A DNA stretch of 64,000 nt from Eupeodes corollae. Taxonomy: Eukaryota > Arthropoda > Insecta > Diptera > Syrphidae. The position numbers and the translations under genes are program-made. The notes beneath the pieces were generated by a model. That model saw only the letters and a list, made by a program, of their open reading frames with translations. It made no database searches and was not told the DNA's origin. Below, one piece after another: positions 11,964 through 24,100 of this stretch (position 1 is the stretch's first letter; every line of letters starts with the position of its first letter). The stretch is taken from positions 178,915,174 through 178,979,173 of the forward strand of contig NC_079147.1 of the NCBI RefSeq assembly GCF_945859685.1, given 5' to 3'.

Positions 11964-13221
11964 TTTAAACACTCACTTCACTTGTTCGTCAACTTTTCGT
12001 TAAGAAAGACAACTTGTTAATAAATAAGGTGCTTAGAAATGCGATTGATTTTAAACAAATAATATTTTTAGAGTCTTGGAATTTTTTTTATCACTTTTCC
12101 TTGCACGCTTAAGTTAAGCTTTTTATATACATAACTTAGAATGACAAATAAAGTAAAAAAAAACTAAAAGCGAGAAATATAAACAGAAGTTAGAGAGCCA
12201 CCAAGAATCGCAATCGGCTTATTTTGTCCGGATATGGAGAACCACGTATCTAATATTGTTTTCGTGTAATTGCTGTTTATAAGTTTTTAAATAAAGTTTG
12301 GATTTTTGTAGCCAAGAGACACAATATTATTTTTTATTACTGTCACGTTTCGGTTAAATTGGTTTGGCTATAACAGCAACTTTCAAGTTCAATGTCGTTT
12401 CATAACTGATCATCGATTGGTGTTTAAAATCACATTGCCGGTAAAAAAAGGTGTTGTTATCACGAACATTCATTAAATTATAAGAACTTGGTTAAATACT
12501 TTCGTCTAAAACGCTGTTTGCCAAAAAGTGTTTAAGTTGCGTTACTAAGAACTTGAATTTATAGTAATAACTTTCAAGTGTTCTTAGTGATCTTCAAGAC
12601 ATCAACAATTGTTCTAACAAATTAATTAATTATTTTTAAAAAGTTTAATATGTGCAAATACTTCATTCCAATATAATTATTATTTCAGTACATGTACATA
12701 TTAGTTTAATATAAATAACAAAGAATTTATTTTTGGCAAACAATCAATTTTGCATAACTACTTTCAGACAAGTTTAGATATTGAGATAATTAATTTTTGT
12801 TATTAACACAAAATAGTAATAAAAACTTATCTTCTTTCTGCTTTTGAATTATTGCAGGTCTTAATTATAATTACGGCTTTACTGATGCGCAAAATACTAT
12901 TCCGCTTTACCACATCAATATTCTACGCATGTTGATAATGTTGTTTTTTATTTTCTTTATTAAAAGTGAAACTTTAGGAATAGCTAAGCGTGAGCTGTTA
13001 TTTTTGATTGGGACAGGTGATGAGCACATTCCAAATACCCTTAAGCTAGGAATACACGATTGGAAGATCTTTCAATATCAGCCTAACTGTCAAAAGTCTT
13101 CCAATTAGGTGAAAATTTTTAATTTTCTATCAAGTGAAAATTGTCCTTTTAAACGTTTGGTTGATTTTATTCAAATATTTAACAATTGACGAATGTTTGT
13201 TTTTAAGTACTGAAGGTTAAA
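11964..13221. other. Upstream region of the CRAL-TRIO gene, otherwise unrecognised
   Basis: A short 5' leader precedes the ATG at 11963 and the promoter presumably lies here, but no TATA box or initiator is convincing. The rest (12100-13200) is A+T-rich with no gene seen. Confidence 0.3.
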
Positions 13222-13821
13222 GGCCTGACTATAATAGGCATAAGCAAACATAAGCTCATGTCAAAAGTGTCATAGTGCAATTTTGCTCACGTATCTACAT
13301 GTCAGATTTTACTTATGCGGCGAGCGACTGGGATCGCTCTTGCTTAAGTGTGCTTAAGTTAACGAAACTGAGAAAAATTGAACGAAACGGAGCTAAGGCC
13401 CAACCGCCCATTTATAATAGACTTAACCGAAAGTAAGCTAATGTCAAAACCGAACGAAAAGTTATCAGAAGTTATCGTCAGCACAAAAAGTAACCATAAT
13501 AGATTCAAGTAACTAAAGCAAATTTGACACTTGCAAAATTTGACATTTGCTTAAGCTCAAGCTTAAGCTCGAGTCATTTAAATTCCTCTTGCGTAATTGC
13601 GCGAAAGTTAGCAAAATTTAACGAAACTGCGCAGAACGTCTATTACAGTTAGTGACATATAAGGCTGCGTATTGGATCGGTCCCTTAAGCTGGCTTAAGC
13701 TCGGTTAAGTCTATTATAGTTGGGCTTCTAGACTCCATATGTTCACCCGTATTCAGATTCTTTTTATTCGCACGTTTACTTATGCGCGCATATGCTAGCG
13801 TATGCCTATTATAGTTGGGCC
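13222..13821. mobile_element. 600 bp inverted-repeat element, outer copy of a nested pair
   Basis: The left end GGCCTGACTATAATAGGCAT (13222-13241) is inverted at 13802-13821 with two mismatches. TTAA lies just outside both ends (about 13217-13220 and 13822-13825), which could be a piggyBac/Kolobok-type TTAA target duplication. No coding content. A second, related element sits inside it. Confidence 0.55.
13395..13727. mobile_element. Related inverted-repeat element nested inside the 13222-13821 element
   Basis: The left part AGGCCCAAC..TATAATAGACTTAACCG (13395-13430) is mirrored at about 13703-13727 (cggttaagtctattatagttgggct on the plus strand). A possible CTA duplication flanks it. It shares the CCCAACTATAATAG core with the outer element, so the two belong to one superfamily or one is a rearranged copy of the other. 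Confidence 0.45.
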
Positions 13822-13854
13822 TTTAAAGGTTGACCTGCATAAATACGGAACACA

Positions 13855-14105
13855 AAATAAAAACCAGAGAAGTTCAATCGGTTGATGGACAGTTGATACC
13901 GCCACGACGAGAAATTACGCGGCCATGAAATGTCTCTTCGAATAAACCATACCTATTCGCTCGAGTTGTGTGGCATGTGGCACCGTCTTGTTGAAACCAC
14001 ATATTCTCCACGCAAAAGCACTAAAAAAGAAGACGGTTATCATATGACCATAACGCTTCCAATTGACGGTGACAGTCGTTCCATGGTCGTTTTCAGAGAT
14101 GTCTT
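13855..14105 (-). pseudogene. Mariner/IS630-like transposase fragment
   Basis: Minus-strand translation gives DxGTTVTVNWKRYGHMIT, then MWFQQDGATCHTTRAN, then FHGRVISRRGG, the middle block of a mariner/IS630-type transposase around its second catalytic Asp (FQQDGATCH). A frame break separates the blocks near 14015. The fragment lacks both ends of the protein. Related fragments lie at 19960, 22130, 39837 and 48320. Confidence 0.7.
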
Positions 14106-14616
14106 ATTTTTTTAAGTCATAAGCTTTTTGATCAAACATTTTTTTAAAGAAGCAAGCATAACAAAAACGCCTTCAAGATATGTATATTCTTACGTATTAA
14201 GTCATATTTCTTACAAATGATATTCACATTTTTGTTGTGACAGATATCACTTGTGACTATAACCTTAAACATATCAAATTGGTGAGTCAAAAGTTAGTCA
14301 ATGGTTTAGAGGAAAAAAACTTAATTCCACTGGAAATAATTACGATAAAAATTAAAAATAAATACATATATCGTACCTCTAAAAATTGAATTTGGATTTA
14401 GTTTAATTATATACTGCTTTTTTTGTAAATATTTATTTAGTAATATTATTTTTATATATTTTCTTTTATTGCAAATATCGTAAGTCCAACCGCAACGCCC
14501 GAATAGATCTATTTTGTATTTTGTTATAATTTGACAGCTGACAAGTGTATTGTCATCGAAGTTTTTTTTGTTTTATTTCAGCATATTATGAGTATAACAG
14601 CAGTGTTTTTACTTTA
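14106..14616. other. A+T-rich spacer
   Basis: No gene or repeat recognised. Confidence 0.4.
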
Positions 14617-15254
14617 GCCGCGTTTTATTATCACCGTGATCTGATCCGGATCAGATCATGATAATAAAACAGCAATGGATCATCATATTTTTTATTATTT
14701 AAAGTTTGGTAGCAGTGTCAAATTCGTTCTTTCAAAAGGGACATTTCGAAGCAAAAAAAAATATAAACAAATACCCAAAATGGATGCTGCTGTGGTTGCA
14801 GGGTTGCCCGTAGAACATTTTGCTCAATGATTTTTTTGTTCCTTTTTTTTGGGGAAAATAATACCCATAAATTATGTCAAATATACATTTTTTTGGACTT
14901 AATTATTTGAATTTCACCATTTAATATCTAGTTTTGTTAAAATATCTAATTATTTCATGGATTATATACCAAATAAATAAATATAAAGCTTCTCGCTTTC
15001 TATTTAAAAAAAAATATTTTATTTCAGTCAAATGGAAATGTTTATATGGCAATACAGGTTTTATTTAATTTGTTTGCAATGATACCAACATTAACATGTG
15101 AAATCACAATGATAGAGCGCTTCTCGTTGTGAAAAAAAGAATTAAATTTTGGATCTCAAATTGAGATCCAAACACAAAGCAGGATCTTGTGTTGTTGTTG
15201 TAATGCATGTAAATCCAAGATCCGGATCAGATCATGGTGATAATAAAACGCGGC
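14617..15254. mobile_element. 638 bp element with 37 bp near-perfect terminal inverted repeats
   Basis: GCCGCGTTTTATTATCACC at 14617 is repeated inverted at 15254; the arms agree over about 37 bp with one mismatch. The left arm continues into its own reverse complement (14623-14670, centred on GATCCGGATC), so each end is itself a hairpin. TTTA flanks both ends and may be the target duplication. A second palindrome (ttggatctcaaattgagatccaa) is at 15148-15172. No coding capacity. Confidence 0.65.
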
Positions 15255-16212
15255 TTTATGTGTTTCTGGGACAAATTATGACAGTTTGACTTTGTATTTT
15301 CAAAGTTCGTATTTAAAAAATTGAATTTATATAACTAAGAAAATGAAAAATATTGTTTTGCTTTTGCCAAACTGTTGGACTAAAATTATATGCTTGTGTC
15401 AATTTGTTGAAAGCTTTCAATGCAAAAATGACGTTCAATATTTAAATTGAATTTGGAGTTAATTTATTTATATTTTGATTTAGTATCTATATAAAAAAAA
15501 AGAATTGATTTTGATGTCGTTTGATTCAAAATTAAATTATGTTTTGGAAGCATTGAAAATATGTGTACAGTTGCAGTTTTTAGAAAACTAGTGGTGCCTA
15601 TATATGTTTGTTCAAATTCCGAGCTCAAATATCTCGAGAACCTATTTCCGAGCTAGCAAATCGTTTTGATTTTAGACAGCCATCCCTTATAGATTGAAAA
15701 TATTAGATTTTGCAATAAGAGGGGGACAGTCCTCTGTTTGACCAGCTGTCACTTTTGACATTTGACAAGACAAAATTACGCCACAAACTAAAATGAAAAC
15801 AATTCTTATTTTAACAACACATTTAAATTGCTAAGATTCACTAAAAATGGAAACAATTTGTTTTTTGTTTTGCTGGAACATTGACCCGGTCTTGTTATTT
15901 CTACGCAGAGTTTATCAAAATTTGCCATAGAGATCTTGTGATTTACTACTTTTAAACTTTTTTCTTTGGGACCACGAGAAAAATGAAGCCTATGGCAATT
16001 TCCCACAAACGGTAAAAAAAACTTGTAGATGGAATTCATCACGTTATCGAGGACATAATGCTGCAAATGTGCAAAAGGTCATGAAAAGGGCGGCTATTTT
16101 CCACTTGTTAATGGCATCCCTTTCTCTTTACAATTATGTACAAATATTCATTGAAAACTCTTTATGAAATATTCTACGAAATTGCCAACTTCAAACTTCT
16201 TTTAGTCATCTT
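15255..16212. other. Unrecognised A+T-rich DNA with one minus-strand ORF
   Basis: The minus-strand ORF 16066-15806 (86 codons) has a moderately coding-like middle but resembles no family I know and shows no splice context. I do not call it a gene. Confidence 0.3.
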
Positions 16213-16940
16213 ACCTACTTGATGTGGCGCTACAGTCCTGTGTGAACTAGGGCCTCACTCAACAAACTTCTCCATCTAGCTTTGTCCCTAGCTAGATTTC
16301 TTCAATTTCAGTTGGTTGAGGTCGCTTTACACTCGAGCGCCACCTAATCCGTGGTCTTCCCGTACAACTCGTCGTTCCATCTTCTCCTCCACTCCCTTTC
16401 TTTGCATACGGGATCACACGAAGAACTTTCCTCTCGAAATAGCCCAACAAAAAGAGTGATTCTTCGTTTTATCTCAGTGCTGCTGTTGTTTTCTGCGTTA
16501 AAAGCGGAGCCTAGACGAAGTTCTTAACTACCTCACAGTTAAGCCTGTCGATGGTGACGTTTTAACAGAAGCTTCGGTGTTGTAATGGCTGAATCACAAA
16601 CACGAATCAGCTTCGGCTTCACCTGACGTTTACGAGGTCATGGTCATCCTGCACAAACAAGGAAGAGATGCCAAAACTAGATGTGGCTTTATACAGCTCG
16701 TCCCTGTATAGATGCTGCCATATGCGGCCTTGAAATCGATGTTCTTGGGCTTTTTACAGGATGTGCCGTAATGTGAATATTTGATTGACTGTGGTCTAAA
16801 ACCACAGTGATAAGGACCGTTTAGGCTGTTGACGATGGGCTTTAGACGACAGAGAAGATTTTGTAAGCGATGTTCAGTAGACTGATTCCTCTATTGTTGG
16901 TGCAATTTAGAGAGTCTCCTTTTTTCAGAATGGCTTTTAG
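16213..16940 (-). mobile_element. Internally deleted LINE, RT block plus C terminus
   Basis: Minus-strand blocks in shifting frames read KKGD..NCTNNRGISLLNIAYKIF (reverse transcriptase), a CGFRP-like block, an IDFKAAYDSIY-like block, and, after a deletion, FERKVLRVIPYAKK..GRPRIRW at the C terminus. The same blocks occur in the 53565-54580 copy, so both are one family. The catalytic YADD region is missing here. Confidence 0.65.
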
Positions 16941-18144
16941 TCATCGCTTTAATTATAATCAGTGTGTACAATACCTTAGTTATTCTTAAAACCAGTATTT
17001 CATTCCCAAATATTTATAATTGACCAATTTATATTTTTAAGATTTCAAAAAGTTTCGTATTCTCAGATATTTAAAAAAATGTCTCTTACAAACTTCTCAC
17101 TTTTGCTGTCAGTAAACTAAGATTAAAATTTATACGGTTCGAATTCTCAAGAATCCTCTATCGAACAATTCAACAAATATGAAAATGAATGAAATTGTTG
17201 AGAATAAATAGCGAATTGCGTTTATATTTAATTTTCCTGCTCTGTCAAATCAACTGAAAAAATTCACGAAAATCTCAGAAATATAAACTGGCCAAATACC
17301 AAATACCAAGATTCATGTGTTGTGTACCTTATCTATACAAGTTTGAGAAGTTATGGCAATATTTTCAAAAACCAACTTAAATATTAAAATATAAAGCAAC
17401 TATTTCTCGAGCGTTGTGTTTTTGTGTATAAAAAGCCTAAAATTGTCAAAAATGTAGTTCACATTTTCACGCCACCTACCACCTCAACACAAAAACAATT
17501 CCTTCAAAACAACCAGTATATCAAATACAAACACCTCTTCCAACCAAAACAAATCTTCGTTAAAAAATCCCCCACACAAACCTTCGTTAAGTTATTTGAC
17601 AACAAGAAAGGCCGGCCATGTTGTTTCTATGTACAAGAAAAAAACGCGTCAAAATTCAAGAAAACCAAAAGAAAAAGAAGAGGAAAGGAAGCAATAAGTA
17701 AACCGAAACTAGTGTCAGATCCAGTCCTGAGAATTTTCATTATTTTCCAACGAAATTCTTATCTTTTACAAACAGTTTTAAATAAACGAATTATTGTTTG
17801 ATTAATTATTTTATGATCTTATCATTTTACATTTTTAAATTATTTCCAATTTAGAAAAATAATAAACGAAAAAATAAAGAAAATTCGAATAAATTTGTTA
17901 AGGCGAGACAGATAGAGCTACTACAAACGCAAAGCAAAGAAAAGAATAAAACAGAACGAAAACGAATCTGACTTGTTCTCTTTCTTTCCTCCACTTAACA
18001 ATTTCTCGCTTTATTTGGCTCCTCAAAGTGTTCCGAGTGGGTTGTCGTTCGTCGTTCGTCGTTGTGTAGCAAATAGAAAAAGAAGAAATTTTATTTTTAA
18101 TAAAATTAAAAATTGCTCGCAAACGCAAAGCAAAATCTAAAATA
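16941..18144. other. Upstream region of GLYR1/NDF with an unassigned ORF
   Basis: From 17388 the plus strand is open to 17801; the segment VVHIFTPP..KHLFQPKQIFVKKSPTQTF has a faint look of the Tweedle/DUF243 cuticle domain but no ATG, signal peptide or clear splice acceptor, so it stays a guess. 17880-18144 is presumably the 5' leader and promoter of GLYR1/NDF; the start site cannot be placed. Confidence 0.3.
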
Positions 18145-21100
18145 ATGTCCGAACCAATTATTTACAAACCCAAAGATTTAATATGGTGAGTTTAAAAAGT
18201 GATGAATTCTCTTATTTTCATTAGAATTTTACGTTTTATTTTTCATCTCATTGGAAATCCCGAGTTTACTTCACTTTACTACGAGTATGGTGGAAGGAAA
18301 AAATATCTTGCACCCAAGCTTTCTATCCAATTCGAGTGTCGCCGTGGCTATTTCTATGTTTTTTGATGGAAAATTAGTGAAAACCTGTGAAAATTGATAA
18401 ATTACAGAGATATTTGTGAAACATAACCAACAATTGGTCGAGTTTTGGTTGAAGTTTGTGAAGGAAAATCTAGAATTCCATTCAATAAAAGAGTCCACCA
18501 TCGAATCTAATCTAACCAACCACAATGGCCGGCCTCAGAGGCAGAGCGAACACGAAAAATCTTTTCCCGCGCGTTCTTTTAACCGATCAAAAATGTTGTT
18601 TCTTGTTAAATTTCTATTCTGGTATTAATTTTGTTTGTATTTCTTTTTTAATTTCAGGGCCAAAATGAAGGGATTCACACCCTGGCCATCAATGGTAAGT
18701 TATTTCAAATTATTTTTTTTTTTAATTCGAAATTCCCATTAATGTTTCTCCAATTAATTTGTGTCCATTAGAATTTAAATTCCAAAAAACTTCACTTAGA
18801 CGAAAATGTTTCCTTTTTCTGTGTTTGCTTATTTTTGAATATTCTATTTTTCTCTGTTGGTTTCCTGTAGATCGTTGAACCCCCAGAAGAGATGCTACAT
18901 CAGCCCCGGAGGAATGTTCCGTGCAAATGTGTTTTCTTTTTTGGTTCTAGAAATTAGTAAGTATATATCCAGCTATTAGCTGATTTTTAGCTTTACAGTT
19001 GCATTTATAATCATCTCTGCGATGTGATGAAAATCTATGTACATCGAATTTGTTGAAGTTTTGATAAGAAAATGTGTAAATTTGTTTTGTCGATTTTAAG
19101 TATTTCTTTGGTTATGTGTGTCGTTGTTTGCGATGCGAAAAAAGGGTCATCTAAGTGTTACTTTTATTAGTTGATATTTAATTTTCTCATATTCCAGACT
19201 GTTCTGTTCTGGCTACATTTTCTTCATAGAAATATCTACATGCTAATATAATAATTAGGTAGATACTTACCTGTGTAGTTATTTTTTTCCTATATTTGAA
19301 GTCTCTTAAAAATTATTTGCAAGTCAGCTATATTCTAAGTTGAGTACAACTACGAACACAACATTTTTGAACTCAAAATGAATTCCAATTCAATGTAGGC
19401 AGGTATGTTAGTTTGTCCGATTGACAATTGGATTGACTCGTATTTACTTGATTGTTCCATTGGTTCCATCTTGTTTAGTTATAATTAGGCATTTTTGTTT
19501 TGTTCCTAGTGGATCATAACACAGTAATAGTATCCAAAGGCGTAGGTTAGATATACCTGTCAAAAATAGATACATTTACCTACTTGTTTGTTTTTTGAAA
19601 CACTCAAGCTTATATTGTATACCTACTTTTTTCTTAAACAAATCAATACGTTCCATTTAGGTTGATATCACACAACAATCTATACAGAACGTGTTTTGTT
19701 TGTTTCGGTATATAGATTATATTTTTATAATTAAAAAGAAATTAAATAAGGATTTTTTCTACACCACTTTTTGTTCAAAAGTGAACATTTGTGTAGGAAA
19801 TAGAGAGTGACTTTTTAAGAGTTATCTGGAATTAAAAAATACAAAAATATAAAGTCGCTATTTGAACCGAAAGTACGGTCGATATAATTTAATATTTGAA
19901 GATTATTTCATGCATGAGATGCAAGTCAACAATAGTCAGCTATCATCGAAAGTTAGGGCTCTCCATTCACAATAACGTTGCCATTGGCATTATCGCACTT
20001 AACAGCTACTTTATCTGGATGCATTGCATTCGGCTGCTCTTCACTCAAAATACGATAGTTATGCTTATTCACGTATACATCCAACCCAAAATGAGCATCA
20101 ATTTTTGATAAAAAAAAAGACACGATGAACTTACTTCGCAGAGCACGCATTTCATAATAAAATTCATTAATTTTCAAGCGTTGTTCGTTTGTAAAGGTGC
20201 GTGTCCATTTGAGAGTACTTCTGTTAGTTAACTCTCGGGAGACTGTCCATTTGATAGCCAAATTTTAGAAATTTTGCTATCGCGAACTCAGAATTTTGAT
20301 AGTTTTTTTGCTGAGGGTACACTCATAATCTTGTCCACTTGATAGATTTTTTCTACTAGCATATTATCAGTTGGCAATGTATTCTTACAAGCGAAGGGTT
20401 GCAGCTGCTTTAATTATCGGCACAGTTCTTTAAAAAAAAAAGAATTAAAAAAAATGTTGAGTCAAACCGAAGTTAGATCGTCGTAACCAATTCGTTGCGG
20501 GGCCTGCTCATTCAAGAGAACTTCAAGTTGAAGATGAACAGTTTCGAAATTTTTCGCCGTTTGTCAGTTATTGAAATCGATTTTTTCGTACAAAACGTTG
20601 GACCCATAATTTTTTAAAATATGAATCGCAAATCATTTTCGAAGGAAAAACTAAAAGTTAATTGTATGATCTGTGCAGGTGATTCATAGGGCAGCATTCA
20701 GTACCTTTTTCGGTTTCCAGTATGTACAAAAGGAAGAATTGTGAAAGACTTCTGTGCAGCAATTTTCAACAGACAAGTTTTTGAAGGTGTGTCAGTTTTA
20801 TCAGATTGTCCTCCTGATAATCTAACGTTCGAAATGTTTAATTGACTAGAAACAGATGATGTAAATTCATAATTTGTTTGAGAATATTAAAAGCTTGTAG
20901 AAGATTATGAAAGTGAGTCATCATCGTCAGCTTTACGAACTATAGCCTTGCAAATTTCACTTTTGAGCTTCCTTGAACAGCATATTCCCCAAAAATATCA
21001 TGCTCATACGGTTCTCTTTTTAAAATTTTTAAGGCCGCTTTGAGAGAATCTTCATCATCTGACTCAGCTCTCCTTTTTTTCCTTTCGGCTCACTCTTTTG

Positions 21101-24100
21101 GCTAAATGATTTATTCGTAGTCCTCCACAATAATTCAACTGATCATATTTTTCAAACCTACATCAGCACGTGTCAAGTCACAAAGAACATCTGACCAACA
21201 CTGGATTTAAAACGTTCAAGGTGCTTGCTATCTCTAAGCAGATCGCATATAAGCTCGATAATATGTGTCACAATCGGAAGCTGTATCGACGAGGAAGAGG
21301 AGGAACCTACCTTTCATCTTCTCTGTACATGTCCTGCTCTGCCTCGAAAACGCAAGAATTACTTAGGAGAATTCTTTTTTAACGATCTAAATCAAATCAG
21401 CATAATCAGCCTCTCACGTTTGGTAAGAGACTCAAACTGGTTTCATTGAGCTTAGGAGGAAGCCTAAAGTTTCATGTGGTATCACAGCGGGCCATTAAAT
21501 TGGCCTAAGTGTATCCGTTTCCACGTTGGACAGACACTATAACCTAACTAACCTATTTTTCAATAAGTTTATTTGTTACCTCCAATGTCTACTGCTTTGC
21601 CATGTTTACTCTCAAAATACGAAATGTGTTGGTGTTCCGCGAGCTTATGTCGGATAGTGGTAAACACATATGTCCAGTGACTGTCAAAAAGATCGAATGT
21701 CGAGAGTAATTAGTCAACTCTGCACGAGCTACTCTCCACACTATGTCCACTTGCGAGATCGGTCTCGAGAGCAGCTAGAGAGCGACTTGCAGCACGTTTA
21801 CTCTCAAATTGACATCCACTTTTAGGCGATTCTTGGTTAAATAATAAACCAAACTGAAGATGCTTGATAGTGACACAAAATACTTAATGTTCGTGATTTG
21901 TCAAAAACAGTGTTGTTAAAAGAAAACAGACAAACAAAATCACCCTTTTACATAACTTGGTTTCCAACATGGTTTAAAGGTAAAATTTAGATTCGTTGGA
22001 AAGAATTTATGATTACTCGACTACACACATTTCGTTTTTAATGTTGGTTCTAAAGACCAAGCCCCAAGGAAAATAGTCCAGAGACCTTAAATAGCACGAA
22101 CAAGGCGGCCAATCGACTGCAACATTTTTTTCAGACAACGAGCTAACCAAACTTACTCTTTAATAAAAAAAAATTGCGCAGGTGTGTTGTGTGGCTTGTG
22201 TCACACGATTTGTCGCCCAAGACCATATCTTCCAATTGGGTCCAAAAATGAATGCGAAATGCTGTGTCTCGCATCAAATATTTAGTTAATTTTTGTATAT
22301 GAAATAGTCATTCAGCTCTTCCAACGTTGTCGGCTTGTTGGCAAGAACTAATGAAGTGGTGATTAATAAAGCAAATTTGCATTTTCACCCGACTAATAAC
22401 GCATATTTTACTTGCTGACGAACTCATTAAGCCAAAAATGATGATTTTGCAATGAAATTTATTATATTTGCTCATATTCTCCAGAGAACTTACGACGCTT
22501 TAAATGGTCTATCGTCTTTAATTTTAAAATCGGCTTGCTTTTGTAAGGGTAAAAAACCTAGATTATTATGTAAAATACGCCATAATGTCATCTGACTGAT
22601 ACCCAATTCTTGAGAACGCAGTGGAATTCAGTGATTTGGATCGGTTGCTACGGACGCCTGAACGGTAGCAACATGGCAATATTACATAACAAATATTTTA
22701 ACTCAAAATTTTGTATACTAATCTTGTTATTTTCTGTTTACTAGGGCGAGAATTACGACCAAAACACTGAACTTAAAGCTCTTAAAGTTGCGGTCACCGA
22801 CTCCGTATTTCGGTATAGAATTTTTGTAATTTAAACAAGTTCCATTTTATATGTGCGCCACTAACCATAGACTGAAGAGTACAATAGTATGACCTAATGA
22901 GCCTAACTGTTGTGAGTTTTGAAAAAATATATCATCTATCTATTTTATTTCAAAATGTACAAACTAAAAGCTGTACCGCTGAAGCTGATGTGTTACGTGA
23001 ATTCATATTCGTACACGTGACTAAAGATTTACAGCATTTTTTTAATAAATGAAATCGAAGGATTAAAATACGAACAAAGAACAAATACCCAATTCTTCAG
23101 TTATCAGTTAAACTAGATCTACAGATTCCAACTTTATCTAGTACTTCTCAAACGATTCTTATGCTGCTAAGGGATCAGGTGGAATTATTTCAAATAGCAA
23201 GCAGCTTTCAATACAACACAAGTGATATCTAAAGACAAGAAATAAGCATCAACTATTCTTAACCTTGGACCCGTCTAGTTAGAAATATTAGTCAAACATT
23301 ATAGCTCTTGACACAATCCCTGTGGAAAACGATTCGTTTTAGCAATGCAAAAGCAAATATCACAGAAAATTACTTTTTTCATAAAAAAAAACTTGTTTTT
23401 TGGAATTTGAAGTTCGTGAAAGGTAGTACCTTAATTTTCGTTTTAATTTAAAATAAACTTAAGTTTCTTAATTTAGTTTCAGTAAAAGAAGTTAGGAATA
23501 ACCTTATGGTAAATAATTAAGTTTCATATTTTCAAAAAAGGGATCTCCATCGATATATTTTCTTGTTGTTTTTGTTAAACTTCAACTATATGTCATAATG
23601 TTTACTCTGGTCGAGGTCAAAGACTCGCATTTGAATAATAGATTGAAATGTCAAGGTTTTGTATAGATTATTAAATACATAATTTCTTGAAATTTTTACA
23701 TTTTTCTAACACTTCATTAAAATGTTTGTTAATTTGTTTTGCGAAAAAACGTCAGAGGAAAACGGAAAATCAATTTCACTTGGGTTTCCTAAAGGCAATA
23801 TTCCGTAAGTCTTTACTTACTTTTTTAAGTCTTGTTCTTTATTAAGACATAAGTCCTCAACTGCTCCAACGCACAATCATTTTGTGCTGCCTCCAACTCT
23901 TGTCCAGTTTCGAAAATTCCCACTCTTCTGCCTTCTTAAGTGAGTGGATTCCTACAATACAGTCATTACTTTTCTGAAACGTGTTTCTAAGTCACTGCTT
24001 AATTATTTTTCAGCAGTCCGTTGAGAACTATCAACCATTCGTGTGTGCGAATCTGTCGGCTATTGGGGAAGCATTTTCATGACAAGAATTACTCTTGGAG

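Noticed and set aside
17424..17801. 125-codon ORF with a Tweedle-like look
   Set aside because: It opens at GTG, has no ATG or signal peptide and turns into low-complexity Lys/Arg sequence; similarity is too weak to name a gene.
18524..18627. Alternative GLYR1/NDF start at accacaATGGCCGGC in intron 1
   Set aside because: The frame does not join exon 2 in the PWWP frame; MSEPIIYKPKDLIW at 18145 is the expected N terminus.
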